DNA of 36,834 nucleotides from an uncultured Alphaproteobacteria bacterium (GTDB taxonomy: Bacteria > Pseudomonadota > Alphaproteobacteria > RF32 > CAG-239). Position 1 is the first letter of the stretch. Each line of letters begins with the position of its first letter. Below, piece after piece: positions 1 to 8,039 of the stretch. The translations under genes and the position numbers were made by a program. Location of the stretch: positions 1 through 36,834 of the forward strand of contig CALXTW010000018.1 of the NCBI GenBank assembly GCA_944391515.1. Reading direction: 5' to 3'. Below the pieces are notes generated by a model. That model saw only the letters and a program-made list of their open reading frames with translations. It did no database searches and was not told where the DNA came from.

Positions 1-100
1 CTCAAAAATAATTACAACAGAACATTTTAAGAACATTGCAATTAATTTTCTTGACACGGGATTCTTATCAGAGTCGTTGGGATTCGTAGGATTAGTGTAT

Positions 101-155
101 AAAAAAACACAAACCAAAATTTCCCTTAGCAAGAAAGGAAAGAATGGTTTGTGTT
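101..155 (-). terminator. Rho-independent terminator of rpsT
   Basis: Two perfect 11-bp arms (106-116 and 145-155) enclose a partly paired inner stem. On the minus strand the hairpin is followed by a T tract (the A run at 101-105). It lies just downstream of the rpsT stop, so it ends rpsT transcription before the next gene, which lies outside the window. The first 100 bases show no ORF or convincing signal that I can name. Confidence 0.8.
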
Positions 156-179
156 CAAAAACACTTCTAAAAAGTGAAA

Positions 180-440
180 TTAAAGAGCCTTAATTTTTTT
201 AGAAAGGCGAGAAACTGTGCGAGAAGCATTGTGCTTTTCGATAACACCTTTTTGAGCAGCTCTCATCAATTCGGATTCTGCAACCAAGAAAGCGGCTTTA
301 GCAGCTTCTTTGTTGTTTTCCAAAACAGCGGCGATTACTTTCTTAACGAAAGTACGAACACGACTTCTGCGAGCACCGTTAATAACGGCTCTTTTATTAT
401 TTCTTTTAATTCTGGTTTTTGCCGATTTATGATTGGCCAT
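180..440 (-). CDS. rpsT: 30S ribosomal protein S20
   Basis: The product is 86 residues, the normal size for S20, a primary 16S rRNA-binding protein of the small subunit. It begins MANHKSAKTRIKRNNKR, the typical basic S20 N terminus, and is Lys/Arg/Ala-rich and helical throughout. An AGGA ribosome site precedes the ATG. It has its own promoter upstream and a strong terminator downstream, so it is likely monocistronic. In Alphaproteobacteria rpsT commonly neighbours dnaA, which would lie beyond the left edge; that is inference. Confidence 0.97.
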   Translation of the reverse strand: MANHKSAKTRIKRNNKRAVINGARRSRVRTFVKKVIAAVLENNKEAAKAAFLVAESELMRAAQKGVIEKHNASRTVSRLSKKIKAL

Positions 441-489
441 AATATTAATCCTGTCTTAAAAAGTTAAACAATATTAAATTCTGATATGC

Positions 490-519
490 TTTATAAACTC
501 TATGAAGGGTTGAAGTCAA
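490..519 (-). promoter_or_regulatory. Likely sigma-70 promoter of rpsT
   Basis: On the minus strand TTGACT (514-519) and TATAAA (490-495) are separated by 18 bp. The start point would fall about 40 nt upstream of the S20 ATG. It lies between rpsT and the upstream crotonase gene, which supports separate transcription of rpsT. Confidence 0.6.
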
Positions 520-565
520 CACAAATTTTTGCAAAAAAGTCTGTTTTTTGGCTTTTTTTAAGCTC

Positions 566-1327
566 TTAGGAGTGTTTTGCAATAAATTCGTTAAGAGCAG
601 ACTTAAAATCTTCGCTGTTTAGGCACATTCTGCAGCTTTGCGCTTCGGCAACGAGTCCGGATTCTAAAGGAGCATTTGCGGCGGCTTGTTTGATAACTTG
701 TTTTGCCACTTCAACAGCCATTGTTGACTGGTCGGCGATTCTTTTAGCAACCTTATATGTTTCTGCATCCAAATCAACTAAAGGAATAATTCGGCTGACG
801 AGTCCGCACTTTTCGGCTTCTTCGGCATTAAGTGCGCGTCCGCTTAAAATCACTTCCATAGCTTTTGCTTTGCCGATAGCTTTTGTGAGGAGCTGTGTTG
901 CACCAAAACAAGGAATCATGGCAAGGCTGAGTTCGGGTTGACCGAATTTTGCATTATCGGCCGCCAAAACAATATCGCAGCTCAAAGCAATTTCGCATCC
1001 GATTCCCAAGGCAAAACCGGCCACTTCGGCAATAATTGGTTTGCGTGTCATTCTAAAAATGCTCATATATTTATGCATCTTCAAGAGTTCAGTGTCTTTA
1101 GTATTTACTTTATCAACCAAATCTCTGACATCGATTCCCGTTGCAAAGGCTTTGTCGCTTCCTTTGATGATAATGGCTTTTATTCTATCGTCTTCATCGA
1201 ACGCCTGAGTTTGTGAAGTGAGTTCTTGAAGCATTTCTTCGCTGACGGCGTTAAGGGCTTTAGGTCGGTTAAGGGTAATAATTCCGACATTTCCTCTGAT
1301 TTCGCTGACAAGTGTATTTAATTCCAT
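566..1327 (-). CDS. Enoyl-CoA hydratase/isomerase (crotonase) family protein
   Basis: This 253-residue protein has the crotonase fold and usual length. The two acidic residues that hydrate the enoyl double bond in classical enoyl-CoA hydratases are present: Glu112 in GIGCEIAL and Glu132 in FGQPELSLAM. The oxyanion-hole segments are AFATGIDV (60-67) and AGFALGIG (103-110). The C-terminal helices that close the active site are complete. The start has a GAGG site 5 nt upstream. It is the last gene of a mutM / secreted protein / crotonase run with gaps of 6-8 bp. A crotonase beside mutM and rpsT is common in Alphaproteobacteria. The acyl-CoA substrate cannot be read from sequence; fatty-acid or amino-acid catabolism is likely. 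Confidence 0.92.
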   Translation of the reverse strand: MELNTLVSEIRGNVGIITLNRPKALNAVSEEMLQELTSQTQAFDEDDRIKAIIIKGSDKAFATGIDVRDLVDKVNTKDTELLKMHKYMSIFRMTRKPIIAEVAGFALGIGCEIALSCDIVLAADNAKFGQPELSLAMIPCFGATQLLTKAIGKAKAMEVILSGRALNAEEAEKCGLVSRIIPLVDLDAETYKVAKRIADQSTMAVEVAKQVIKQAAANAPLESGLVAEAQSCRMCLNSEDFKSALNEFIAKHS

Positions 1328-1335
1328 TTTTGCCT

Positions 1336-1713
1336 CTATAATTTGTTTTTAACCGTAATTCTGACTTCCAAAGGTTTAGCGGATTCTCTCACAATTTCGA
1401 GCATCTCGTTTTCACGATAAAAAAGCAAGGTATTGCCATCTCTGCCTTGATAGTTCCAACCGAGTTGCGGCAAGGTTTTAACATAAAAATTTTCAATAGC
1501 CTTAAAACCGATTCTCGAACTGGTAAAATAAGCCTCAACAAAGCGAGATTCCTCATTTCCGAAACTAATGGTGTCTTTTTGAATTTGGGTAACGCCCTCC
1601 ATCAAAGGCACATCTTCCAGTCCGTCAATAAAGGTTGTTGCCCAGCCTTTACCGGACATAAACAAGATACTTAAACCGCAAATCGTTATAATTTTGTAAA
1701 TATGTTTTTTCAT
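1336..1713 (-). CDS. Secreted protein of unknown function in the mutM operon
   Basis: The 125-residue product starts with a signal peptide: basic MKKHIYK, a hydrophobic stretch to about residue 20, and a probable cleavage after GWA (about residue 25). The mature part begins FIDGLEDVPLMEG and contains an aromatic segment (FYVKTLPQLGWNYQGRDG). I recall similar small secreted proteins next to mutM/crotonase genes in Alphaproteobacteria, but I know no function. The gene lies 6 bp after the mutM stop and 8 bp before the crotonase start, so it is co-transcribed. A GAGAAGAG sequence precedes the ATG. Confidence 0.85.
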   Translation of the reverse strand: MKKHIYKIITICGLSILFMSGKGWATTFIDGLEDVPLMEGVTQIQKDTISFGNEESRFVEAYFTSSRIGFKAIENFYVKTLPQLGWNYQGRDGNTLLFYRENEMLEIVRESAKPLEVRITVKNKL

Positions 1714-1719
1714 CTCTTC

Positions 1720-2553
1720 TCACTTTTGTTTTTCAGGACAGAAAAAGGTGGAACGTCCGCCCAAAACGATTTTTTGTACGCCGCCGTTTTTTAGACCACA
1801 AGTACAATCAGGGCAGGGCATTCCGGTTTTGTTATAAACGCAATGTTGGTTTTGAAAGTAGCCAAGACTTCCATCCGGCTTTTTGTAGTCTCTAAGGGTT
1901 GAACCACCGGCTTTAATGGCTTTTTGTAAAACATCTCTGATAGCTTCAATCAAAGATTTACATTCACGCAAGCTCAGCGAAGAAGATTCCCTTGTTGGCA
2001 AAATTCCGGCTTTAAAGAGAGCTTCAGAAGCATAAATATTGCCGATTCCGTTAATGATTTTCTGGTCAAGCAAGGCAATTTTGATAGCAATTTTTTTATG
2101 TTTTAATTTTTCATGTAAAAACTGATGGTTTAATTTTTCATCAAACGGGTCCAGACCTGAATTTTGAAAAATTTTGTTTTGAATAAGCTCATCTGTCTTG
2201 CAATAAGTGAGCAAGCCAAACCGCCTTGGATCGTGGTAAATCACGATTCTATTAGAAGTTTCAAACACCACATGGTCGTGCTTTTCCATTTCAGGCATAG
2301 TATCACAAATTTTCACTCTGCCGCTCATACCTAAATGCCAAATAATGCTGTAACCGTTATCAAGTGAAATCACAATATATTTGGCGATTCTTTGATAATC
2401 AGTAATTTGGGTATGGATAACTTTTTGTGCGAAATCGTCAGGAATAATTTGCCGAAAGCGATTGTCGTTTATGCGAACATTGACTATATTAGCATAACCG
2501 ATAGCTTTTTTAAGAGCATTTTTAATTGTTTCGACTTCGGGCAGTTCGGGCAT
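1720..2553 (-). CDS. mutM: Formamidopyrimidine-DNA glycosylase (Fpg/MutM)
   Basis: Fpg removes oxidised purines such as 8-oxoguanine from DNA and nicks the resulting abasic site. The mature N terminus PELPEVET supplies the catalytic Pro2 and Glu3. The helix-two-turn-helix signature is intact (LLDQKIINGIGNIYASEALF), as is the GGRSTFFC hairpin near the end. Length (277 aa) is normal. The zinc finger is atypical: Cys247, Cys250, Cys252 and Cys272 are present, but the place of the last cysteine (CPxCQ in E. coli-type enzymes) is held by Lys275. The loop between cysteine pairs is also a few residues longer than in E. coli. A GAGG site precedes the ATG. First gene of the three-gene operon. Confidence 0.96.
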   Translation of the reverse strand: MPELPEVETIKNALKKAIGYANIVNVRINDNRFRQIIPDDFAQKVIHTQITDYQRIAKYIVISLDNGYSIIWHLGMSGRVKICDTMPEMEKHDHVVFETSNRIVIYHDPRRFGLLTYCKTDELIQNKIFQNSGLDPFDEKLNHQFLHEKLKHKKIAIKIALLDQKIINGIGNIYASEALFKAGILPTRESSSLSLRECKSLIEAIRDVLQKAIKAGGSTLRDYKKPDGSLGYFQNQHCVYNKTGMPCPDCTCGLKNGGVQKIVLGGRSTFFCPEKQK

Positions 2554-2591
2554 ATTAACCTCTGAGATGACGATTTGTTTTAAGATAAAAA

Positions 2592-2605
2592 CCTTAAATT
2601 TAAGG
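2592..2605. promoter_or_regulatory. 14-bp perfect palindrome between mutM and the UbiB-like gene
   Basis: CCTTAAATTTAAGG is a perfect palindrome in the 61-bp divergent gap. It could be an operator shared by the two diverging genes. It is AT-rich, so chance is possible, and its right half overlaps the likely ribosome site (AAGGG) of the rightward gene. Confidence 0.3.
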
Positions 2606-2614
2606 GTATTATAA

Positions 2615-3697
2615 ATGATAAATGGATTTTTACAATTCTTAAAAAAACAAAAGTTAGCAATTCAACTGGCAAAAGAAGATATGTTGTTTTTGCTTTATCC
2701 GTTAGAGATGTTTCAAACAACAATACCCTTATCGCGATTCTTTTTAAGAAAATCATCTTTATCACCGGCTCAAAGAGTTGAAAATTATATCTCAACCCAT
2801 CATGATACGTTGCTTTCGCTTTATTCTACAACGCTCGCATTAAGTTATAATATTCAACCGCCGCGCCATGCTTCAGCAACACTAAAAGGCGACATAGAAA
2901 TCAAACACGCTCTCTCCTTGCAAGACTATTCCTTAGGCGAGGAATTAGTGCCGGAATTGGTAAGCTCTAATCCCACGTTAGATGAAGATTATTTGCTAAA
3001 CACTTTGGAACTGAATTCGGATATGCGTTTATATAGTGCGGAATTATCAGAACTTCAAACCTATGCGTCGGAATGTGGGGAAGCTATCCCTATAAGTGTT
3101 GATTGGCAGCAAACCTCCTCAGAAAAATTGTTTGTCTTTTTTGAAGATGAAATAACCGATTCTGTAAGCTTGCCCACAAATGCGCAGCATAATTTAGCCG
3201 CAATATTTTTTCATCTTCTGTATCATAAAGCATACTTGGTTTTGGATTGGCAATCGGTTCTTTATAATAATCAAGGAAAAGTCTTTTGGCGTGATTTTTC
3301 GGTAATTCGAAATTTAACTCCGGAGTTGCAAAAATATGCGTTGCAAAATATGTTGGAAAAAACGGCTCCGAAAAATTCTGATGAACATAATGTAAAGCGT
3401 GCATTGGATTTGTTGCGCTATTATTGCCCGCAAGTAAATTTAGTTGAACTATCCAAGCAAATCGGCGGTAAGATATTGTCTGATTTCAAAACCCATGATA
3501 ATGAATGGAGCAAGATAAACTCCCCTCACTTGCAGCAATTAAATGCAGACGATGGGCACAATAGAATTCCGCTATCAAGTAAAAATCTCTATCAGCTTCT
3601 CAAATCAAAACCAATGCCTAAACACTTGGGGAAATCGTCATTGTACTATTGGGGACCTTTGATTTTGGCAGCTTTTTTGATTTATTACTTTCTTTAG
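2615..3697 (+). CDS. UbiB/ABC1-like protein lacking kinase motifs (probable pseudokinase)
   Basis: The 360-residue product follows the UbiB (ubiquinone-biosynthesis atypical kinase) layout at reduced length (family about 480-550 aa). Family-like segments in order: an N-terminal LAKEDMLFLLYPLEM / QRVENYI stretch; an ELNSDMRLYSAELSELQ stretch resembling the UbiB segment E-x2-x-D-x-R-x-E-A; PISVDWQQTSSEKLFVF, matching the conserved VP-x-V-x-W-x2-T segment; then FHLLYHKAYLVLDWQSVLYNNQGKV, where UbiB has FRDGFFHADxHPGN; and a C-terminal transmembrane helix (about 342-360). The KxGQ motif, the ATP-site lysine strand, HADxHPGN and DFG are not recognisable (RDFSV occupies the DFG place). The position beside mutM is where ubiE-ubiB often occur in Alphaproteobacteria. 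Homology is inferred from remembered family features, not a search. An AAGGG site sits 9 nt before the ATG. Confidence 0.7.
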   Translation: MINGFLQFLKKQKLAIQLAKEDMLFLLYPLEMFQTTIPLSRFFLRKSSLSPAQRVENYISTHHDTLLSLYSTTLALSYNIQPPRHASATLKGDIEIKHALSLQDYSLGEELVPELVSSNPTLDEDYLLNTLELNSDMRLYSAELSELQTYASECGEAIPISVDWQQTSSEKLFVFFEDEITDSVSLPTNAQHNLAAIFFHLLYHKAYLVLDWQSVLYNNQGKVFWRDFSVIRNLTPELQKYALQNMLEKTAPKNSDEHNVKRALDLLRYYCPQVNLVELSKQIGGKILSDFKTHDNEWSKINSPHLQQLNADDGHNRIPLSSKNLYQLLKSKPMPKHLGKSSLYYWGPLILAAFLIYYFL

Positions 3698-3995
3698 TAT
3701 GGGGAAGATTTTCAATTTTTTCAAAAATTTTAATGGCTCTGCGAGGAAAGCAATTGCCTTGTTTGCATAACACTTCATCGGCAACATCTTGATAATACAT
3801 CAACATAAAAAGTCTGGTCAAATAAGTTAGCCCCAAACCATAGTCAGGCAAACTTTCCAATACTTCAAAAATTTTGTTACGATTAATTTTTTCATGTTTG
3901 CAAATATTATCTAAAGCGCCCCATTCTTCCTGACACAGGCGCATACTTGTACGTCTCTTATTAATGATAATAACGCGGTTAAGTAGTTTCGTCAT
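3618..3995 (-). CDS. Ribbon-helix-helix domain protein (RHH_4-like)
   Basis: Of 125 residues, roughly 10-75 fit the alphaproteobacterial RHH_4 family: KRRTSMRL forms the DNA-contacting ribbon, followed by helices EEWGALDNICKHEKINRNKIFEVLE and a second helix ending LTRLFMLMYYQDV. The C-terminal 40 residues are Lys/Ser-rich and unstructured. This suggests a small DNA-binding regulator; the target is unknown. The ATG has a GGATG sequence upstream. The last 80 bp overlap, on the opposite strand, the 3' end encoding the membrane anchor of the UbiB-like gene, so the tails of two converging genes share sequence. Confidence 0.75.
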   Translation of the reverse strand: MTKLLNRVIIINKRRTSMRLCQEEWGALDNICKHEKINRNKIFEVLESLPDYGLGLTYLTRLFMLMYYQDVADEVLCKQGNCFPRRAIKIFEKIENLPHTKESNKSKKLPKSKVPNSTMTISPSV

Positions 3996-4119
3996 CTAGT
4001 CATCCGTTTCTTGATAAAATAGATTTTAAGATATTGCTTTAAATTCTTTATGCGCTAATAATAGAACATAAAAAATTAAAACACAATTAAAAAGAGTAAA
4101 TAAAATAAAAAACAAGTAA

Positions 4120-4662
4120 ATGAGAAAGATACAACGCACCAAAAAATACTTTGCGCCGCAAACAGATGACAAGGAGCGCAAATGCGATTACCCCGGCTGT
4201 GATAAGGCGGGAGAGTATCGCGCGCCCAAAGACCGCTCGCTGAAAGAGTATTATTGGTTTTGCCTAAAACATGTTCAGGAATATAACGCCAAGTGGAATT
4301 ACTATGCCGGCGAGATTCCCGATGAAGACGAGAGCGAAAAGGCTAAAATGCGTTTTAGTTTTCGCTCTAAAGTTCGTTACAAACATGGCTATACTTTTAA
4401 GGATGACTTTGGCTTTTTTGGCGAATACGGCACAGCTTACAGCAGTGCGCAAGAAGAGAAGTATTTTAGTGCCGAAGAGAGAAAATGTCTGGAGATAATG
4501 GAGTTAAAAATCTCCGAAGTCAGCTTAGAAAGTCTTAAAAGACAATATAAAAAACTGGCAAAAAAATATCACCCTGACGCAAATCACGGTGATAAAGATG
4601 CTGAAGAAAAGTTCAAGCAGCTTACCAACGCTTATAGTTTGCTGCTGGCAAAACTTTCCTAA
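4120..4662 (+). CDS. J-domain protein with N-terminal Cys/His module
   Basis: This is a 180-residue co-chaperone of a type recurrent in Alphaproteobacteria. The N terminus carries Cys22, Cys27, Cys48 and His51 in KCDYPGC ... WFCLKH, a probable metal site, with [17 protein letters not shown] between. The C-terminal half is a J domain ending the protein: helix [17 protein letters not shown] at 151-153, and helix [21 protein letters not shown] is what stimulates Hsp70 ATPase, so DnaK is the expected partner. The central part (80-110) is Phe/Gly-rich. The stop lies 2 bp from the convergent tsaB stop. No clear ribosome site precedes the ATG. Confidence 0.88.
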   Translation: MRKIQRTKKYFAPQTDDKERKCDYPGCDKAGEYRAPKDRSLKEYYWFCLKHVQEYNAKWNYYAGEIPDEDESEKAKMRFSFRSKVRYKHGYTFKDDFGFFGEYGTAYSSAQEEKYFSAEERKCLEIMELKISEVSLESLKRQYKKLAKKYHPDANHGDKDAEEKFKQLTNAYSLLLAKLS

Positions 4663-4664
4663 AT

Positions 4665-5327
4665 TTATTTAATGCAAACATCAGGAGCGCGCAAATAAAC
4701 CGGTTTAGGATAATCGGTTGTTTTTTTCTGAAATTTGCGAATAGCGCATAAAGCCAAATCTTCAATATCCAAATGTGGTTTCATCAAAATGGAGTGGAGG
4801 CTCAAGCCGGTCGGCGTCGCCAAAAATCTTTCCACTCCGTCGCCGATAAATGAAACCTTTTTACCCCTGAGTTCGGCAATAATATCTTCTCTGTTGAGGG
4901 CATTAGGCTCAGTGATTTTGTTAAGGTGTTCATCAAAGAGTTGAAAGTAAAAATCCTCTCTTTTGGTTTCAATAATCACGGCATTAACCGGAGCAATTTC
5001 TTCAGGGGTCCAAGACAAAGAGTAAGCATAAGCATCAAATGCAGAAACCCCCGTCACCACCATTTTAGGGCAAGCAAAAGCAAATGCTCTGGCCGCTGAA
5101 ATGCTGGAGCGTACACCCGTAAAAGACCCCGGTCCCGTACAAACAGCCATTAAATCCAAATCTTTGACTTGCAGATTGTGTTTTTGCAACAAATTTTGAA
5201 TAGCCGGAATAAGCACCTCAGCTTGGCCAAAATCCATTTCCTCCACAAATTTGTCGAGGCATTTTTCATCTTTCATCAAAGCGACCGAACATCCGGCAGC
5301 AGTAGTATCAAAAGCAAGACTATACAT
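4665..5327 (-). CDS. tsaB: tRNA threonylcarbamoyladenosine biosynthesis protein TsaB
   Basis: TsaB is the scaffold of the TsaBD(E) complex that makes t6A37 on ANN-decoding tRNAs. The ASKHA-fold N terminus is clear (LAFDTTAAGCSVAL), as is the hallmark MAVCTGPGSFTGVRSSISAARAFA. Length (220 aa) is typical. I chose the ATG at 5327; an in-frame GTG at 5339 would add four residues (MNKI) and is not excluded. tsaE and tsaD are not in the window. The gene is divergent from the DivL-like gene, with 97 bp between. Confidence 0.93.
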   Translation of the reverse strand: MYSLAFDTTAAGCSVALMKDEKCLDKFVEEMDFGQAEVLIPAIQNLLQKHNLQVKDLDLMAVCTGPGSFTGVRSSISAARAFAFACPKMVVTGVSAFDAYAYSLSWTPEEIAPVNAVIIETKREDFYFQLFDEHLNKITEPNALNREDIIAELRGKKVSFIGDGVERFLATPTGLSLHSILMKPHLDIEDLALCAIRKFQKKTTDYPKPVYLRAPDVCIK

Positions 5328-5424
5328 AATTTTGTTCACTTAGTTGTTTTTAGTGTTTGAATAATTTGTTTTATATTATAAATTCACAACAGATACAATA
5401 ATTTTATGGTATATTTGCGTTAAA

Positions 5425-7110
5425 ATGAACGAAGCCTTACTGATAAATATGTTTTATGCCGCACCGGAGCTTTGGTACACTCTGGGATTAGGACTAGTTA
5501 TATTGCTGGCATATCTGGGCATGCGGGAAATAAAAATCTTAAAATTAAACCAACGCAACTATTTTTTGAACCGTGACCGAGAGCGTTATGCCGAAACGCT
5601 ATACGCCTCCAAAGACGGCTATTTTGCTTTTATCTATCCAGACGAGAAAGTAAACGACCCCAGAAAAACTATAAAAGAGCATTGTTCTCGCCGCTTAGCG
5701 GTTATTATGAATTTGCCTTCTGGAACAAAATCAACTTTTGAAGATATTTTAAAAAATTTTTCCAAGGAAGACAGTGCCAAAATTCAAAAATACGTTAATT
5801 TTTTGAAAGAAGAAGGCATCTCTTTTGAAGACGAGTTTTTGCTCAAAAACACCAATAAACACCTTAATCTTTCGGGCTGCCGTATTAATGCGTTGGACGG
5901 TAATGTTTATTGCGATATGATATGGTTTCGTGATATCAGCCGCGATACCAATAAAATTTTGGATTTGGAAGAAGAGAAGAATAAAGCTCTCGCCAAAATC
6001 AACCGTTTAGAAGATTTGATAGATAATATTTCTTTCCCGATTTGGCTGAGGGATGAAAATCTCCGCCTCCAAGAGGTTAATAAGAAATATCTTGAATTTA
6101 CCAAAGAAAAAAGCAAAGAAGATGTGATATCAAATCAAACCGAAATTCAAAATTTGAATAACGAGAGTGTTTCTGCCAACTTGGCATTGCAGGCCCAAGC
6201 CGCCAATAAGGAGCGCAAGCAAACCATAAATTTGGTCAAAAGCGGAGAACGTCGCAGTTTTGAAGTAATAGAAACGCCGTTTCACGGAGAAGAATTGGAT
6301 AAAATCCACACCGCTGGCGCTTTGATAGATGTAACTGCGTTAGATGAGTTAAGACGCAATTTCAAACTTCACCAAAACGCGCATTTAGAGATTTTGGGCG
6401 CATTGGGAACGGCATTTGCCGTATTTGATAATTCCTACAAATTATCATTTTACAACAAATCTTTTGTGTCTTTTTGGGGGTTGGAAGATGTCTGGTTGGA
6501 GACCCATCCGAGCTATGCCTCATTTTTAGATGTTATCCGCGAAAAAAGATTGTTACCGGAAGTTCCTGATTTCAGAAGCTACAAGTCCGATGAGCAAAAA
6601 GACTTTTCAAGAATCATCGAACCCAAGGAAGATATGCTCCACCTGCCAAATGGTAATACGATTCGCCGAGTTCGCGCGCCATATCCTTTGGGCGGACTTG
6701 TCTTTGCTTTTGAAGATGTGTCAGACCGCTTGGCAACAAGAAGAGCGTACAATTCTTTGTTAGCAGTCCAACAAGAGCTGTTAGATAATTTATTTGACGG
6801 TGTGGTAATTTTTGGCTCCAACGGCAGGCTGAAATTTTATAATCAGTCGTATCTGAAACTTTGGAATTTGCCGGAAATCTTTTTGCAAAAGGAACCGAAT
6901 ATATCAGAGCTTTGGGAAGCTCATCAAAGATATTTCACTTATGTTGATAATTGGCCGGAGCTTAAAAAAGATATCATTAATCACATTATGAGTACCACCA
7001 CCAAAACCTTTAGCTTAACCCGCAATAACAATACGGTGGTAGAGGTATTGTCATCTTTGCTTTCGGATGGCTCAATTATGGTAACTTGCAAAAAAGAAAT
7101 AGCAAGCTAA
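5425..7110 (+). CDS. DivL-like membrane-anchored multi-PAS protein without a histidine-kinase core
   Basis: The 561-residue product has a single N-terminal membrane helix (about 14-33), a short coiled region, and about four PAS-like units (roughly 58-165, 190-300, 320-430 and 440-555). Recognisable PAS phrases are LGTAFAVFDNSYKLSFYNKS and LFDGVVIFGSNGRLKFYNQS. This matches the sensory half of alphaproteobacterial DivL, a membrane PAS pseudo-histidine kinase that feeds the CckA-CtrA cell-cycle relay. After the last PAS the protein ends (...SIMVTCKKEIAS, stop). No HisKA or HATPase motif follows, and the next 91 bp hold no kinase remnant. It is either a truncated DivL orthologue or an independent PAS adaptor. 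tsaE, a frequent divL neighbour, is absent; only tsaB is adjacent. No strong ribosome site is visible. Confidence 0.7.
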   Translation: MNEALLINMFYAAPELWYTLGLGLVILLAYLGMREIKILKLNQRNYFLNRDRERYAETLYASKDGYFAFIYPDEKVNDPRKTIKEHCSRRLAVIMNLPSGTKSTFEDILKNFSKEDSAKIQKYVNFLKEEGISFEDEFLLKNTNKHLNLSGCRINALDGNVYCDMIWFRDISRDTNKILDLEEEKNKALAKINRLEDLIDNISFPIWLRDENLRLQEVNKKYLEFTKEKSKEDVISNQTEIQNLNNESVSANLALQAQAANKERKQTINLVKSGERRSFEVIETPFHGEELDKIHTAGALIDVTALDELRRNFKLHQNAHLEILGALGTAFAVFDNSYKLSFYNKSFVSFWGLEDVWLETHPSYASFLDVIREKRLLPEVPDFRSYKSDEQKDFSRIIEPKEDMLHLPNGNTIRRVRAPYPLGGLVFAFEDVSDRLATRRAYNSLLAVQQELLDNLFDGVVIFGSNGRLKFYNQSYLKLWNLPEIFLQKEPNISELWEAHQRYFTYVDNWPELKKDIINHIMSTTTKTFSLTRNNNTVVEVLSSLLSDGSIMVTCKKEIAS

Positions 7111-7201
7111 CAGCCGCTTTCAGAGTTTGATTTGACAAAAAAACATTTTTATGGCAAATTATAGATGTTTGTTGCAGATAACTATAAAAATGGAGCAATA
7201 A

Positions 7202-8038
7202 ATGACAGATAATTCTTCTAATCCCAATATAGAATGGAAGAAAAGCGGTTTTGGCACCACAGAAAAGCTCAGCTTAAAAATAAACGCCCGCGAGGCGATA
7301 AAATACAATGCCAAAAATAAAAATGTAATTCAAACCAACAATCCTTTAACGCCGGCTGATTTACCTGCCGGACTGAAAAAAATCCGCAAAAAAATAAAAG
7401 ATGTTTTTGATGAAGACGAAGATGAGGACGAAATAATCATTGCCGCGCCGATTCAGTCTTTGCAAGAAAGCAATTCTTTGTACAATGCGCTTAATGACGA
7501 AGAGAAGAAAATTCTCAAACAGCAAGAAACCTTACAAAATATCAAAATGCAGCAAGATGCCGGTAAGCTAGAGGCTTTAGCTTTGGCCGCTCATGCTTTG
7601 CAAGAACAAGGTGTTGAAGGCTTGAGCCAACAAACGGTAGCAAGAGTTATGCAAGATGCCGCTCCGATGAACAAGTCGCTTGAAAATCTGGTCAAAAAGG
7701 ACTTGGTAAAAGGACTGAAGTTAAAAGATGAAAATTTATCTGAAGGACGCTATATTCAAATTTTGCGAGGCATAAACAACCTCAAACGCGCTGGAGGTCT
7801 TAAAGCCGTTGAAGGACTGAGCCTTAGTGAAGTAGAACGCGCATCTGATGAAAAGCAAGTTGCCAAGGTTTTGCTTGAAAAGACAGGTCGCAAAGAGCCC
7901 AAAAAGAAACGCCAACTTGAAAAGCAAATAGATAAGAAGCTGCAAAAGAGCGGAAAAAATAATCAAATACAGGTATCTCGCAAAAACTTATCTTTCCATA
8001 CTTTGGAAGAAAAATCCCGTCAAGAGCGAGGCAAATAG
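7202..8038 (+). CDS. Highly charged helical protein of unknown function
   Basis: I do not recognise this 278-residue protein. It is soluble and rich in Lys, Glu and Gln, with no signal peptide or membrane helix. An acidic cluster (DEDEDEDE, about 71-78) is followed by a long predicted helical region (about 95-235) with heptad-like spacing, and a very basic tail (KKKRQLEKQIDKKLQKSGKNN). A GGAG site sits 6 nt before the ATG. It lies 91 bp after the DivL-like gene in the same direction and may share its transcript. Its stop is 1 bp from the convergent TPR gene's stop. A scaffold or nucleic-acid-binding role would be speculation. Confidence 0.75.
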   Translation: MTDNSSNPNIEWKKSGFGTTEKLSLKINAREAIKYNAKNKNVIQTNNPLTPADLPAGLKKIRKKIKDVFDEDEDEDEIIIAAPIQSLQESNSLYNALNDEEKKILKQQETLQNIKMQQDAGKLEALALAAHALQEQGVEGLSQQTVARVMQDAAPMNKSLENLVKKDLVKGLKLKDENLSEGRYIQILRGINNLKRAGGLKAVEGLSLSEVERASDEKQVAKVLLEKTGRKEPKKKRQLEKQIDKKLQKSGKNNQIQVSRKNLSFHTLEEKSRQERGK

Positions 8039-8039
8039 C

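Noticed and set aside
1..100. Replication-origin signals (DnaA boxes) at the left edge.
   Set aside because: Only weak TTATC-type fragments are present; no cluster of TTATNCACA boxes can be seen.
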